Shown: positions 7,410 to 16,240 of the stretch, piece by piece
How positions within the stretch are numbered: the stretch's first letter is position 1
How the letters are laid out: the number at the start of each line of letters is the position of its first letter
From: Rhizobium leguminosarum
Lineage (GTDB): Bacteria > Pseudomonadota > Alphaproteobacteria > Rhizobiales > Rhizobiaceae
Direction: 5' to 3'
DNA: 64,000 bases
NCBI RefSeq assembly: GCF_004123835.1
Contig: NZ_MZMU01000010.1
Coordinates: forward strand, 310,001 to 374,000
Notes under the pieces: generated by a model
What the model was told of the DNA's origin: nothing
The model's input: only the letters and a program-made list of their open reading frames with translations
Databases searched by the model: none
Position numbers and translations under genes: made by a program

Positions 7410-8816
7410 ATGACGGTTCAGGGACTTTTTTCCGCCAGAGCCAACGCGGCGGCGCAGATATCAGCCGTACCGCGCATTGCGATCGTCGGGCGCGGCTTTT
7501 CCGGCATGATGACGGCTATCGCGCTGATGAAGACGGTGCGCGCGCCCTTCCACCTGCAACTGTTCGATCCGAATTCGTCGGTCAGCGGTGGGCAGGCGCT
7601 GGCCTCGGCTCGCTCCTCGACGATCCTCAATACCCGCGTCCGCGATCTCTCTGTTTCGGTCGGCGACAACGACGATTTCAACGACTGGCTCTGCGGCAAC
7701 GCCGCCTTCCGCGCCGCCGTGCCGGCCGCCATTCCCGGATTCCGGCAGATCTTCGTGCCGAAGGAAATCTTCAGCGATTATGTCTACCAGCGCTTTTCGG
7801 AAGCGCTTGCCGCGCGTAGGGACATCACCGTCCAGGTCTGCAACGATCCGGTCGTGGCGATCCGCAGGAGCCACGGCAACCGCTTCCTGCTCGAAAGCGC
7901 CAATCCAGCTAATCCGCTGTTTGATACCGTCATCCTCGCCACCGGCTACGGCCTGACTGCGCCGGATGCCGGCGGCGAGGACGTTTCGCCGATCAGGGCC
8001 CAGCGCCTCGTCGCGCGGCCGCATGCGGTGTTGCTCGGCAGCGGCATCCGCGTCGTCGACCAGCTGCTGCAGCTGCGCGATTCCGGTTATGCCGGCCAGG
8101 TGACGATCATTTCCCGGCGCGGATTCCTGCCCCAGAGCCATACGCCGAATTCCGCCGATCCGGTCTTCCCTGCCGAAGCGCTGCCTCGGGGCCTGCCGGA
8201 GATCGTCCGCTTCATCCGTGAAGCCTGTCGCGAGGCGGAGGAAGCGGGGCGAAGCTGGCAATCGGTGATGAACGGCCTCAGAAAACATGCCCGCTCGCTC
8301 TGGCGCTCGCTGCCGGCGCGCGACAAGCATCAGTTCAACCGCCATCTCAGGGCAATCTACGACAGCCATCGCAACCGCTTGCCGGAGGCTATGCACCTGC
8401 GGCTGAAACGCGAGCTCGCCGAAGGCCGCACGGTGCTGCGCCGCGGCCGGGCCGGCCGCCGGGGCCTGAGCGGGTTGTTCTTCACGCCGGCCGGTTCCGC
8501 TGCCGAGGAAGTCATCCATGCCGAGCGCATCATCGATTGCCGCTGCCAGGCGCCTGATCTTTCAGCGCCGCTGATGCAAAGCCTGCTTTCCGCCGGCCTC
8601 GCCATGCCGGACGAGCTCTCGCTCGGGCTCGCGGTCAATGCGCGCGGTGAGCCCTTCCTGGAGGATGGTTCGACGGTCGCCGGGCTGTTTGCCGTCGGCC
8701 CGCTCGGTCTCGGAAGCCTGCCCGATATCGATCTCGTGCCGGAGATCGTCTCGCAGGCCTATGCCGCTGCCGAGCGGATCAGTGAGAGGTTCTATCCGCA
8801 GGTCAAGGCCGTCTGA
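7410..8816 (+). CDS. FAD/NAD(P)-binding protein (YdhS/NAD_binding_9-like)
   Basis: A 468-residue flavoprotein. The N-terminal dinucleotide-binding motif is RIAIVGRGFSGMMTAIAL (from residue 22), and a second nucleotide-binding stretch VLLGSGIRVVDQLLQL begins near residue 213. VILATGYG near 175 and LFAVGPLGLGSLPDIDLVPE near the C-terminus are typical FAD-contact segments. Proteins of this group are predicted monooxygenase- or hydroxyacylglutathione-type oxidoreductases but few are characterised. The start has AAAGGAG 5 bases upstream. The gene ends 70 bases before the hybrid kinase, and a strong stress promoter lies in that gap, so the two need not be co-transcribed. Confidence 0.75.
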   Translation: MTVQGLFSARANAAAQISAVPRIAIVGRGFSGMMTAIALMKTVRAPFHLQLFDPNSSVSGGQALASARSSTILNTRVRDLSVSVGDNDDFNDWLCGNAAFRAAVPAAIPGFRQIFVPKEIFSDYVYQRFSEALAARRDITVQVCNDPVVAIRRSHGNRFLLESANPANPLFDTVILATGYGLTAPDAGGEDVSPIRAQRLVARPHAVLLGSGIRVVDQLLQLRDSGYAGQVTIISRRGFLPQSHTPNSADPVFPAEALPRGLPEIVRFIREACREAEEAGRSWQSVMNGLRKHARSLWRSLPARDKHQFNRHLRAIYDSHRNRLPEAMHLRLKRELAEGRTVLRRGRAGRRGLSGLFFTPAGSAAEEVIHAERIIDCRCQAPDLSAPLMQSLLSAGLAMPDELSLGLAVNARGEPFLEDGSTVAGLFAVGPLGLGSLPDIDLVPEIVSQAYAAAERISERFYPQVKAV

Positions 8817-8833
8817 AAATTTGAGGCTGAATC

Positions 8834-8858
8834 GGAACCATCCGCCTGCCGCGGCGTT
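8834..8858 (+). promoter_or_regulatory. EcfG-type general stress promoter of the hybrid kinase gene
   Basis: GGAAC (8834-8838), 16-base spacer, CGTT (8855-8858): an exact match to the EcfG consensus of alphaproteobacteria (GGAAC-N16/17-CGTT). It ends 28 bases before the ATG at 8887, a normal promoter distance, and no other strong promoter is visible in the gap. Confidence 0.7.
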
Positions 8859-8886
8859 ATAAAGCGCTGGTGACTCCGAGGGGCCG

Positions 8887-10815
8887 ATGGAAGTATTGAA
8901 TCGACATGATACGTCTCTTAACGAAGAGGGACGCTTTCGCCTTCTGGTCGATGCCATCACCGACTACGCCATCTATATGCTAAGCCCCGAAGGCATCGTA
9001 ACCAGCTGGAATACCGGCGCCCAGCGCTTCAAAGGTTACAAACCTTCCGAAATTCTCGGCGAGCATTTTTCCCGTTTCTATCTGGAAGAGGACCGCGCCG
9101 CGGGAATACCGGCGCGCGCGCTCGCCACGGCGGAGGAGCACGGCCGGTTCGAGGGGGAAGGCTGGCGCCAGCGCAAGGATGGAACCCGCTTCTGGGCGCA
9201 TGTGATCATCGATCCGATCCGTCGTCCCTCCGGCGAGCTCATCGGCTATGCCAAGATCACCCGTGACCTGACCGAACGCAGAGCAGCTGAACAAACGATC
9301 CGCCAGAGCGAGGAACAATTCCGCCGGCTCGTCCAGGGCGTCTCGGATTATGCGATCTACATGCTCGATCCCGACGGCAATGTCAGCAGTTGGAATTTCG
9401 GCGCAGAGCGTATCAAGGGCTATCGACCGCAAGAAATCATCGGCCGGCATTTCTCGACCTTCTATACCCCCGAGGACCGCGAAGCCGGCGTGCCGCAGAC
9501 CGCGCTCGACATTGCGCGCGCCGAGGGCCGGTTCGAGAGGGAAGGCTGGCGCGTCCGCAAGGACGGCACCCGTTTTTGGGCCAGCGTCGTCATCGACGTC
9601 ATTCGGGACGACGAAGGCGATGTGCTCGGTTTCGCGAAGATCACCCGCGATATCACCGAGAAGATGGAGACCCAGCGGGCACTGGAGCAGGCGCGCGAAG
9701 AGCTCTTCCAGTCGCAGAAGATGGAGGCGATCGGTCAATTGACCGGCGGTATCGCCCATGATTTCAACAATCTGCTGATGGCTGTGCTCGGCAGTCTCGA
9801 AATCCTGAAGAAGCGCATGCCGCAGGATCTCTCGCTGACATCGCTGGTCGACAACGCCATGCAGGGCGCCCAGCGGGGTGCCGCGCTGACGCAGCGCATG
9901 CTGGCCTTTTCCCGCCGGCAGGAACTGCACATGGAGCCGATCGACGTCTCCGGACTGGTCCGTGGTATGATGGATATTCTGAGCCGTTCGCTCGGCCCGC
10001 TCACCGTGATCGAGACCTCGTTCCCCGTCAGGCTGCCGACGATCATGACCGATCCGAACCAGCTGGAGATGGCAATCCTGAACCTCGTCGTCAACGCCCG
10101 CGATGCGATGCCATCCGGCGGCCGGATCGTGCTTCGCGCTTCCGAGGAATCGGTGTCGTCAGGCAAGAGCCCGCTGCCGCCTGGCCGCTATGTCCGCATC
10201 GCGGTGGTCGATGAAGGCGAGGGCATGGATGCCAAGACGCTGGAGCAGGCAATCACGCCGTTCTTCACCACCAAGGGTGTCGGCAAGGGCACCGGCCTCG
10301 GCCTGTCCATGGTGCAGGGCCTTGCGTCCCAGTCCGGTGGTCGGCTGATGATGAAGAGCAGCCTCGGCGAAGGCACGACGGTCGAATTGTGGTTCCCGGT
10401 CGCAAGTGTTGAACAGACGACCGAGGCCACCGCCGACCGACCGCGGCAGGAGGAAAACGCGACGCCCCGGCTGCGCATCGTTGCCGTCGATGATGATGGT
10501 CTAGTGCTGATGAATACGACACTGATGCTCGAGGATCTCGGCCATACCGTATTCGAGGCGATGGCGGGTTCCGAGGCGCTCGACATCCTGCACAAGCAGC
10601 AGGTCGACCTGGTGATTTGCGACCATGCCATGCCGCGCATGACGGGCGCGCAGCTCGCCCAGGCGATCCGCGACGAATGGCCTGATATGCCGATCATCCT
10701 CGCAACCGGTTACGCCGAGATCCCCGAAGGGGCCGGCATCGTCGACCTGCCGCGCCTCGGCAAGCCCTTCTCGCAGGCGCAGCTCGCGGAGGCGATCAGC
10801 CGGATCGCTTCATAA
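8887..10815 (+). CDS. PAS-PAS hybrid sensor histidine kinase with C-terminal receiver
   Basis: A 642-residue cytoplasmic sensor without membrane segments. Two tandem PAS/PAC units (about 15-135 and 145-262) are near copies of each other: YAIYML, SWN.GA.R.KGY and RKDGTRFWA occur in both. Next come a HisKA dimerisation domain with phospho-acceptor His291 (GGIAHDFNNLL), a HATPase_c domain with N-box (NLVVNARDAMPSGG) and G-boxes (DEGEGMD, GKGTGLGLSM), and a receiver domain with phospho-acceptor Asp579 (LVICDHAMP) and conserved Lys (LGKPF). The PAS domains lack the cysteine motif of LOV photoreceptors. A cytosolic redox or ligand signal is likely. No separate response regulator is adjacent. Expression probably depends on EcfG. 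Confidence 0.9.
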   Translation: MEVLNRHDTSLNEEGRFRLLVDAITDYAIYMLSPEGIVTSWNTGAQRFKGYKPSEILGEHFSRFYLEEDRAAGIPARALATAEEHGRFEGEGWRQRKDGTRFWAHVIIDPIRRPSGELIGYAKITRDLTERRAAEQTIRQSEEQFRRLVQGVSDYAIYMLDPDGNVSSWNFGAERIKGYRPQEIIGRHFSTFYTPEDREAGVPQTALDIARAEGRFEREGWRVRKDGTRFWASVVIDVIRDDEGDVLGFAKITRDITEKMETQRALEQAREELFQSQKMEAIGQLTGGIAHDFNNLLMAVLGSLEILKKRMPQDLSLTSLVDNAMQGAQRGAALTQRMLAFSRRQELHMEPIDVSGLVRGMMDILSRSLGPLTVIETSFPVRLPTIMTDPNQLEMAILNLVVNARDAMPSGGRIVLRASEESVSSGKSPLPPGRYVRIAVVDEGEGMDAKTLEQAITPFFTTKGVGKGTGLGLSMVQGLASQSGGRLMMKSSLGEGTTVELWFPVASVEQTTEATADRPRQEENATPRLRIVAVDDDGLVLMNTTLMLEDLGHTVFEAMAGSEALDILHKQQVDLVICDHAMPRMTGAQLAQAIRDEWPDMPIILATGYAEIPEGAGIVDLPRLGKPFSQAQLAEAISRIAS

Positions 10816-10822
10816 GGCTGAG

Positions 10823-10842
10823 CACTGCTGCATTATGCAGTG
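10823..10842. terminator. Possible bidirectional hairpin between convergent genes
   Basis: CACTGC (10823-10828) and GCAGTG (10837-10842) form a short inverted repeat between the kinase stop at 10815 and the last codons of the SURF1 gene read from the other strand. The stem is only 6 bp and there is no T-run, so this is weak. Confidence 0.3.
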
Positions 10843-11612
10843 GCCCTCTCGCCGCGAAGAATGAACACCAGCAATGCCAGTACCATCGCCGCCAGCCCGT
10901 ACCAGGTGATCGCGTAGACGAGATGGTTGTTCGGGAAATCGATGACAGTCAGGCCGCCGACAGGCAGGCCGCCCGGATTGGCAGCTGCATCGGCGTCGAT
11001 GAAATAAGGCGCGACTGCACTGACGCCGCGCTTTTCAGCAATCGCTGCGACATCGCGCGAATACCAGCGGTCGGCTACGACGTCATTGGACTGCAGCAGC
11101 GATCCCTTCGGCTCCGTCATCCGCATCAGCCCGGTGATCCCGACCGGGCCTGAGACTTCACCCTCGCGGCGCGAGGCCGGATCGCGCCTGTCGGTCGGCA
11201 CGAAGCCGCGATTGACGAGGATTGATGTACCGTCGGCAAGCGACAGCGGCGTGATCACCCAATAACCCGGACCAAGCGCGGTCGAGGCATAGACCAGCGT
11301 CTCCTTGTCGTTCGCCAGCATCCCCACCGCGGTCACCCGCCGGTATTCGTCATCGGTCGCATTGACCTTGTTCCAGTCGGCGCGTGCCGGGGCCGGCACG
11401 GGTGCCGCATGCACACGCTGGTCGACGCGGGCGATGAGGTCGCGTTTCCAGGCGAGGCGCTCAACCTGCCAGGTGCCGAGTGCCGCGAGTGCCGCGGCAA
11501 GCAGCACCAGACAGACGGCGAAGATCGCGCGTTTTACCCGATGACGCCCTCTTTCCGATTTTTCCGAGGGAGCCTGCGGGTGACGCTGCCGCCGACCCTT
11601 GGTGACCGTCAC
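10833..11612 (-). CDS. SURF1 family cytochrome oxidase assembly protein
   Basis: A 259-residue inner-membrane protein with the SURF1 layout: one membrane helix near the N-terminus (AIFAVCLVLLAAALAALGTW), a periplasmic domain, and a second helix at the C-terminus (ITWYGLAAMVLALLVFIL). Family motifs include LGTWQVERLAWK, ILVNRGFVP and the terminal NNHLVYAITWYGLA. SURF1 helps assemble haem-copper oxidases, including haem a/o insertion. Its start overlaps the cyoD stop by four bases (ATGA), so it is the last gene of the cyo operon. The first 25 residues are basic and may be over-extended; a later start inside the frame is possible. Confidence 0.88.
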   Translation of the reverse strand: MTVTKGRRQRHPQAPSEKSERGRHRVKRAIFAVCLVLLAAALAALGTWQVERLAWKRDLIARVDQRVHAAPVPAPARADWNKVNATDDEYRRVTAVGMLANDKETLVYASTALGPGYWVITPLSLADGTSILVNRGFVPTDRRDPASRREGEVSGPVGITGLMRMTEPKGSLLQSNDVVADRWYSRDVAAIAEKRGVSAVAPYFIDADAAANPGGLPVGGLTVIDFPNNHLVYAITWYGLAAMVLALLVFILRGERATA

Positions 11613-12010
11613 GGCATGTTCTTCATCATCTCGGGGCTCATCGGCATCATGTTGGTGTTGAGATGATGCATGACCCAGAGCGAACCGGAGAGCGCGATGG
11701 CGACGATGATGAGGGTGAAGATCAGCGCCATGATCGTCCAGCCGCCCTCGCTCCTGGTATTCATGTGCAGGAAGAAGACCATATGGACGACGATCTGGAT
11801 CGCCCCGAGGCCCATCACCAGCACCGCCGTCAGCGTCGGGCTGGCGAACACGCCTGACATGACCAGCCAGAAGGGAATGGCGGTCAGGATGACGGAGAGC
11901 ACGAAGCCCGTCATGTAGCTGCGGAACGTGCCATGGCCGGCCTGGTGGCCGTGGCTGTGGCCGTGATGAGCCTCGTGGGCATCCTCATGTGCAGGTGCTT
12001 GCGAACTCAT
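11609..12010 (-). CDS. cyoD: Cytochrome o ubiquinol oxidase subunit IV
   Basis: A 133-residue subunit with a His-rich N-terminus (HEDAHEAHHGHSHGHQ) and three membrane helices. GAIQIVVHMVFFLHMN is the characteristic CyoD segment. It stabilises the cytochrome bo3 complex and helps CuB binding in subunit I. The ATG at 12010 was chosen because it overlaps the cyoC stop as ATGA; an upstream extension of 27 residues in the same frame has no family similarity. The stop overlaps the SURF1 start in the same way. Confidence 0.93.
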   Translation of the reverse strand: MSSQAPAHEDAHEAHHGHSHGHQAGHGTFRSYMTGFVLSVILTAIPFWLVMSGVFASPTLTAVLVMGLGAIQIVVHMVFFLHMNTRSEGGWTIMALIFTLIIVAIALSGSLWVMHHLNTNMMPMSPEMMKNMP

Positions 12011-12633
12011 CCGAGAACTCCCAACAGATAGACGAAGGAAAAGACGCCGATCCAGACGACGTCGAGGAAGTGCCAGAACATCGAAAGGCACATCAGGCGG
12101 CGGCGGTTGGCCTCGATCAACCCGTGCATCGACACCTGCACCATCAGCGTGATCAGCCAGATGATGCCGAAGGTGACGTGCAGCCCGTGCGTGCCGACCA
12201 GGGTGAAGAAGGAGGAGAGGAAGGCGCTGCGCGTCGGCCCGGCGCCTTCATGGATCAGGTGGATGAACTCGTAGAGCTCGAGCCCGATGAAAGCCGCGCC
12301 GAACAGGCCGGTCACACCAAGCCAGAACAGCGTTTCCGCCTTTGCGTTCCGCTCCATCTGCAGCATCGCGAAGCCGTAGGTGATCGAGGAGAACAGCAGC
12401 ATCGAGGTGTTGAGGGCAACGATCGGCAGATCGAAGAGATCGGCGGGCGAGGGGCCGGCGGCATAATTGCGGCCGAGCACGCCGTGCGTTGCAAACAGCA
12501 CCGCGAAGATCAGGCAGTCGCTCATCAGGTAGAGCCAGAAGCCGAGATTGGTGCTGTTTTCCGGATGATGGTCTTCCGTCAGGTAGAATTCAGGCTTTTC
12601 GGCCGTGTCGATGGTCTGATCGCTCATGGTCAT
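12007..12633 (-). CDS. cyoC: Cytochrome o ubiquinol oxidase subunit III
   Basis: A 208-residue inner-membrane subunit with five predicted helices and the family segments NLGFWLYLMSDCLIFA, FIGLELYEFIHLIHEG and WHFLDVVWIGVFSFVYL. It is a non-catalytic subunit of the bo3-type terminal oxidase. The start at 12633 overlaps the cyoB stop (ATGA). A second ATG two codons later (12627, MSDQTID) is an equally plausible start. The frame continues upstream inside cyoB but that part is an out-of-frame shadow. Confidence 0.93.
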   Translation of the reverse strand: MTMSDQTIDTAEKPEFYLTEDHHPENSTNLGFWLYLMSDCLIFAVLFATHGVLGRNYAAGPSPADLFDLPIVALNTSMLLFSSITYGFAMLQMERNAKAETLFWLGVTGLFGAAFIGLELYEFIHLIHEGAGPTRSAFLSSFFTLVGTHGLHVTFGIIWLITLMVQVSMHGLIEANRRRLMCLSMFWHFLDVVWIGVFSFVYLLGVLG

Positions 12634-14636
12634 CACACCTGCTCGGCAAGCAGCGCGGTGCGCTTGCCTTCCGTTTCGGTTACCTCTTCGGCGGGGATGT
12701 AGAAGTCGCGTCTGTAGTTGAAAGTATGGCCGATCGCGACGACGAGCATGGCGACGAAGGAGACGACGACCAGCCACCACATGTACCAGATCAGGCCGAA
12801 GGCGAGTGCGATACTGATGCCCGACAGGATCGCGCCGGTGCCGGTGTTCTTCGGCATGTGGATCGGCCGGAAGCCTTCCAGCGGACGCGCATAACCGCGG
12901 TTCTTCATGTCGTACCAGCCGTCATGATCGTGCACGACAGGCGTCAAGGCGAAGTTGTATTCCGGCGGCGGCGAGGAGGTCGACCATTCCAGCGTGCGGC
13001 CGTCCCAGGGATCACCGCTGTCGTCGCGCAATTCCTCGCGCCTCATGAAGCTGACGACGATCTGGATCAGGAAGGCGGCAATGCCAAGCGCAATCAGGCC
13101 GACGCCGAAAGCGGCGATGATGAACCAGATCTGTATCGACGGGTCCTCGAACTGGCTCATGCGGCGGGTGACACCCATCAGACCCAGCACGTAGAGCGGC
13201 ATGAAGGCGAACCAGAATCCGATCTGCCAGAACCAGAAGCTCATCTTGCCCCAGAAGGGATCGAGCTTGAAACCGAACGCCTTCGGGAACCAGTAGTTCA
13301 CGCCGGCGAACATGCCGAAGAGAACGCCGCCGATGATGACGTTGTGGAAGTGGGCAATGAGGAACAGCGAATTGTGCAGCACGAAGTCGGCCGGCGGCAC
13401 GGCAAGCATGACGCCGGTCATACCGCCGATGACGAAGGTCACCATGAAGCCGACCGTCCACAGCATCGGCACCTCATAGCGGATGCGGCCGCGATACATG
13501 GTGAAGAGCCAGTTGAACATCTTCGCCCCCGTCGGGATCGAGATGATCATCGTGGTGATGCCGAAGAAGGAGTTGACGCTGGCGCCCGAGCCCATGGTGA
13601 AGAAATGGTGCAGCCAGACGATGTAGGACAGGATCATGATCACGCAGGTCGCGTAGACCATCGAGGCGTAGCCGAACAGGCGCTTGCCGGAGAAGGTGGC
13701 GACCACTTCCGAGAAGATGCCGAAGGCCGGCAGCACCAGGATGTAGACCTCCGGATGACCCCAGATCCAGATGAGGTTGATGTACATCATCGGATTGCCG
13801 CCGAGGTCGTTGGTAAAGAAGTTCGTTCCCGCATAACGGTCGAGCGACAGCAGCGCCAGCGTCGCCGTCAGGATCGGGAAGGAGGCGACGATCAGCACGT
13901 TGGTGCAGAGTGCCGTCCAGGTGAAGACCGGCATCTTCATGAAGGTCATGCCCGGAGCACGCATCTTGACGATGGTGGCGATCAGGTTGATGCCCGAAAG
14001 CGTCGTTCCGACGCCGGCCACCTGCAGGCCCCAGATATAATAGTCGACGCCGACGCCCGGACTATAGGCCGCGCCCGACAGTGGCGGGTAGGCGAGCCAG
14101 CCGGTCTGGGCGAATTCGCCGATGAACAGCGACAGCATGATGATGATAGCGCCGGCGGTGGTCATCCAGAAAGAGAAGTTGTTGAGGAAGGGGAAGGAGA
14201 CGTCGCGCGCGCCGATCTGCAGCGGCACCACGAAGTTCATCAAACCGGTGACGAAGGGCATCGCCACGAAGAAGATCATGATGACGCCGTGGGCGGTGAA
14301 GATCTGGTCGTAGTGGTGCGGCGGCAGATAGCCCTCCGAACCGTTGAAGGCGATCGCCTGCTGGATGCGCATCAGGATCGCGTCGGAGAAGCCGCGCAAC
14401 AGCATGATGACGGCCAGGATCACATACATAATGCCGATCTTCTTGTGATCGACGCTGCAGATCCAGTCCCGCCAGAGCGGGCCCCAGAACTTGAAATAGG
14501 TGATGATGCCGAGCAACGCGATGGCGCCGATGACGACGCCGATGAAGGTCACGACCAGGATCGGCTCGTGATAGGGGATGGCATCGAGGGTCAACCGGCC
14601 GAAGACGAACTTCAGGAGGTCAGGATTGGAAAACAT
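12633..14636 (-). CDS. cyoB: Cytochrome o ubiquinol oxidase subunit I
   Basis: The 667-residue catalytic subunit of a bo3-type quinol oxidase, an inner-membrane proton pump that reduces oxygen with electrons from ubiquinol. Haem and CuB ligands are visible in [31 protein letters not shown] and LIAHFHNV. The quinol-site residues known from E. coli (Arg71, Asp75, His98, Gln101) are present as Arg81, Asp85, His108 and Gln111 (RGFSDA and HHYDQ), so this is a quinol rather than cytochrome c oxidase. The proton-channel Glu is in the GHPEVY motif. It follows cyoA by 42 bases. Confidence 0.96.
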   Translation of the reverse strand: MFSNPDLLKFVFGRLTLDAIPYHEPILVVTFIGVVIGAIALLGIITYFKFWGPLWRDWICSVDHKKIGIMYVILAVIMLLRGFSDAILMRIQQAIAFNGSEGYLPPHHYDQIFTAHGVIMIFFVAMPFVTGLMNFVVPLQIGARDVSFPFLNNFSFWMTTAGAIIIMLSLFIGEFAQTGWLAYPPLSGAAYSPGVGVDYYIWGLQVAGVGTTLSGINLIATIVKMRAPGMTFMKMPVFTWTALCTNVLIVASFPILTATLALLSLDRYAGTNFFTNDLGGNPMMYINLIWIWGHPEVYILVLPAFGIFSEVVATFSGKRLFGYASMVYATCVIMILSYIVWLHHFFTMGSGASVNSFFGITTMIISIPTGAKMFNWLFTMYRGRIRYEVPMLWTVGFMVTFVIGGMTGVMLAVPPADFVLHNSLFLIAHFHNVIIGGVLFGMFAGVNYWFPKAFGFKLDPFWGKMSFWFWQIGFWFAFMPLYVLGLMGVTRRMSQFEDPSIQIWFIIAAFGVGLIALGIAAFLIQIVVSFMRREELRDDSGDPWDGRTLEWSTSSPPPEYNFALTPVVHDHDGWYDMKNRGYARPLEGFRPIHMPKNTGTGAILSGISIALAFGLIWYMWWLVVVSFVAMLVVAIGHTFNYRRDFYIPAEEVTETEGKRTALLAEQV

Positions 14637-14678
14637 GGAACAACCCGTTCATTATGTCTTGCGACGCAAAGCGCCAGG

Positions 14679-15851
14679 TTAATTGTTATTGTTGAGCTGC
14701 GCCGGCGCCGGATCGGCGCCATTGCTCATGCCGGGCATGGAGTGACCCTCATGCTGCATGTCCATTCCGGGCGTGCTAGGCATGCCGGGCATGTCGTGCT
14801 GCATGCTGTTGCCGTCGGTCCGCTCCGCAGGCTCGCTGCGTGCCGGAGCCCCTGTCGCCGGCACGGTGGCGGCGGGCGCCACGATGCCTTCGTCGGCATG
14901 ACGGTCGTCGTATCGCAGCTTCTCGCGGTTCTCGGCACTTTCCTTGCCGCCGCCGCCCATCATGTCGATGTGCATCATCTCGTTCATGCACATCTTGCCC
15001 GGAGTGGCGCACATGTTGAGGATGGCGTTGTAAAGGTCGGCGTCGGCTCCGGCATAATAACGCACCGGTTCCTTCTCGCTCGGCTTCTCGAGCTTCAGAT
15101 AGGCGTCGCGGTTGAGCATCGTGCCCTGCTGCTTGACCTGCGCCACCCAGGCGTCAAAGCCCTCCCGGTTGAGGCCGTGGAATTTGAAGCGCATATGCGA
15201 GAAGCCTGCGCCGCTGTAATTGGCGGAGAAGCCCTCATACTCGCCCTCTTTGTTGATGACGGCATGCAGCTTCGTCTCCATGCCGGGCATCGCATAGATC
15301 TGGCCGGCAAGGGCAGGGATGTAGAAGGAGTTCATCACCGAGGAGGCGGTGATCTTGAAATTGATCGGCATGTCGACCGGGGCAGCGAGCTCGTTGACGG
15401 TCGCAATGCCGAGTTCGGGATAGAAGAACAGCCACTTCCAGTCGAGCGCCACGACCTCGACGGTCAGAGGCTTGGTATCGGCCGGAATGGGGCGCTCCGC
15501 ATCGAGGCGGTCGAGCGGGCGATAGGGATCGAGCTTATGGGTGGAAATCCAGGTCACGGCGCCGAGCGCGATGATGATCGCAAGCGGTGCTGCCCAGATC
15601 ACGATTTCGAGACGGGTCGAATGGTGCCATTCCGGCGCGTAGGTGGCGGCCGTATTGGAGCGGCGGTAGCGCCAGGCGAAGTACAGCGTCAGGAAGATCA
15701 CCGGTATGATGATCAGAAGCATCAGCACCGTCGAGATGACGATGAGATCGCGCTGTTGCACGGCGATGTCGCCGGAAGGCGCCATGACCACCATGTTGCA
15801 TCCTGCCAGGAAAAGCAGCGGCAAGACGGATAGAAGGCGGGAAAACTTCAT
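14679..15851 (-). CDS. cyoA: Cytochrome o ubiquinol oxidase subunit II (lipoprotein) with Met/His-rich tail
   Basis: A 390-residue subunit II. It starts MKFSRLLSVLPLLFLAGC, a lipoprotein signal with lipobox Cys18, followed by two membrane helices and a periplasmic cupredoxin-fold domain (VVALDWKWLFFYPELGIATVNE, SSVMNSFYIPALAGQIYAM) that lacks CuA ligands, as expected of quinol oxidases. The C-terminus is extended by about 90 residues that are rich in Met, His, Pro and Gly (QHDMPGMPS, MDMQHEGHSMPGM). This resembles copper-binding Met-rich tails; the role here is inferred. The start at ATG 15851 places the lipobox correctly; an upstream extension has no similarity. First gene of the cyo operon. 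Confidence 0.93.
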   Translation of the reverse strand: MKFSRLLSVLPLLFLAGCNMVVMAPSGDIAVQQRDLIVISTVLMLLIIIPVIFLTLYFAWRYRRSNTAATYAPEWHHSTRLEIVIWAAPLAIIIALGAVTWISTHKLDPYRPLDRLDAERPIPADTKPLTVEVVALDWKWLFFYPELGIATVNELAAPVDMPINFKITASSVMNSFYIPALAGQIYAMPGMETKLHAVINKEGEYEGFSANYSGAGFSHMRFKFHGLNREGFDAWVAQVKQQGTMLNRDAYLKLEKPSEKEPVRYYAGADADLYNAILNMCATPGKMCMNEMMHIDMMGGGGKESAENREKLRYDDRHADEGIVAPAATVPATGAPARSEPAERTDGNSMQHDMPGMPSTPGMDMQHEGHSMPGMSNGADPAPAQLNNNN

Positions 15852-15937
15852 GAGTTTTGGCACGTCTCTAAGCTCTTGTTGTTTCGTTCGTTCCGCGACT
15901 AACGCACTGAACCTGATAGCGACATGAGGTGTTTGGT

Positions 15938-15968
15938 CGCAGTGCAGCAAGCATGCCGCACTGCGGCA
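15938..15968 (-). promoter_or_regulatory. Palindromic candidate operator upstream of cyoA
   Basis: TGCCGC-ACT-GCGGCA (15954-15968) is a perfect inverted repeat. It overlaps a second pair, CGCAGTGC (15938-15945) and GCACTGCG (15958-15965), whose arms are 20 bp apart, two helical turns. The site lies about 90-115 bases before the cyoA start in the cyoA/MFS divergent region (15852-16240). The regulator is unknown; oxygen or redox control of cyo is common. Confidence 0.45.
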
Positions 15969-16183
15969 CAAATCATGTTGCACTACAGCTTTGAAATCCT
16001 GATGAAATCAAGAAGGATTCTTCGCGAGCGCATGTTTCAATCAATATATCCGCGAGAGCCGGCCACGCCAGCGTTCCCATGGGAAAATCGCGCTCGTGAT
16101 CACGCTATTTTTTCCATTCACGCCTCATTTTGAGCCGCGATGATGAACTATTTAGGTCTTACGGACTTGATAAGCCTGCAGGT

Positions 16184-16197
16184 TTGATCAAGATCAC
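16184..16197 (+). promoter_or_regulatory. Anaerobox-like FNR/FixK site upstream of the MFS gene
   Basis: TTGAT-CAAG-ATCAC differs at one position from the FNR/FixK consensus TTGAT-N4-ATCAA. Its centre lies about 50 bases before the MFS start at 16241, suitable for activation, and 340 bases from cyoA. A single approximate match may be chance. Confidence 0.4.
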
Positions 16198-16240
16198 GCT
16201 GAGGCGCCTTGGCGAAAGCGCTTCAACGAGGGAGGCGTTT

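Noticed and set aside
8930-9670. LOV-type photoreceptor reading of the PAS domains
   Set aside because: The flavin-binding cysteine motif of LOV domains is absent from both PAS units.
8980-9930. 316-codon open frame opposite the hybrid kinase PAS domains
   Set aside because: An antisense shadow; the kinase frame shows clear PAS, HisKA and ATPase motifs.
12489-15833. 1114-codon open frame on the plus strand opposite cyoBA
   Set aside because: It is antisense to two strongly conserved oxidase genes, is rich in His/Asp/Arg from reverse-complement codon bias, and has no family motif or ribosome-binding site.
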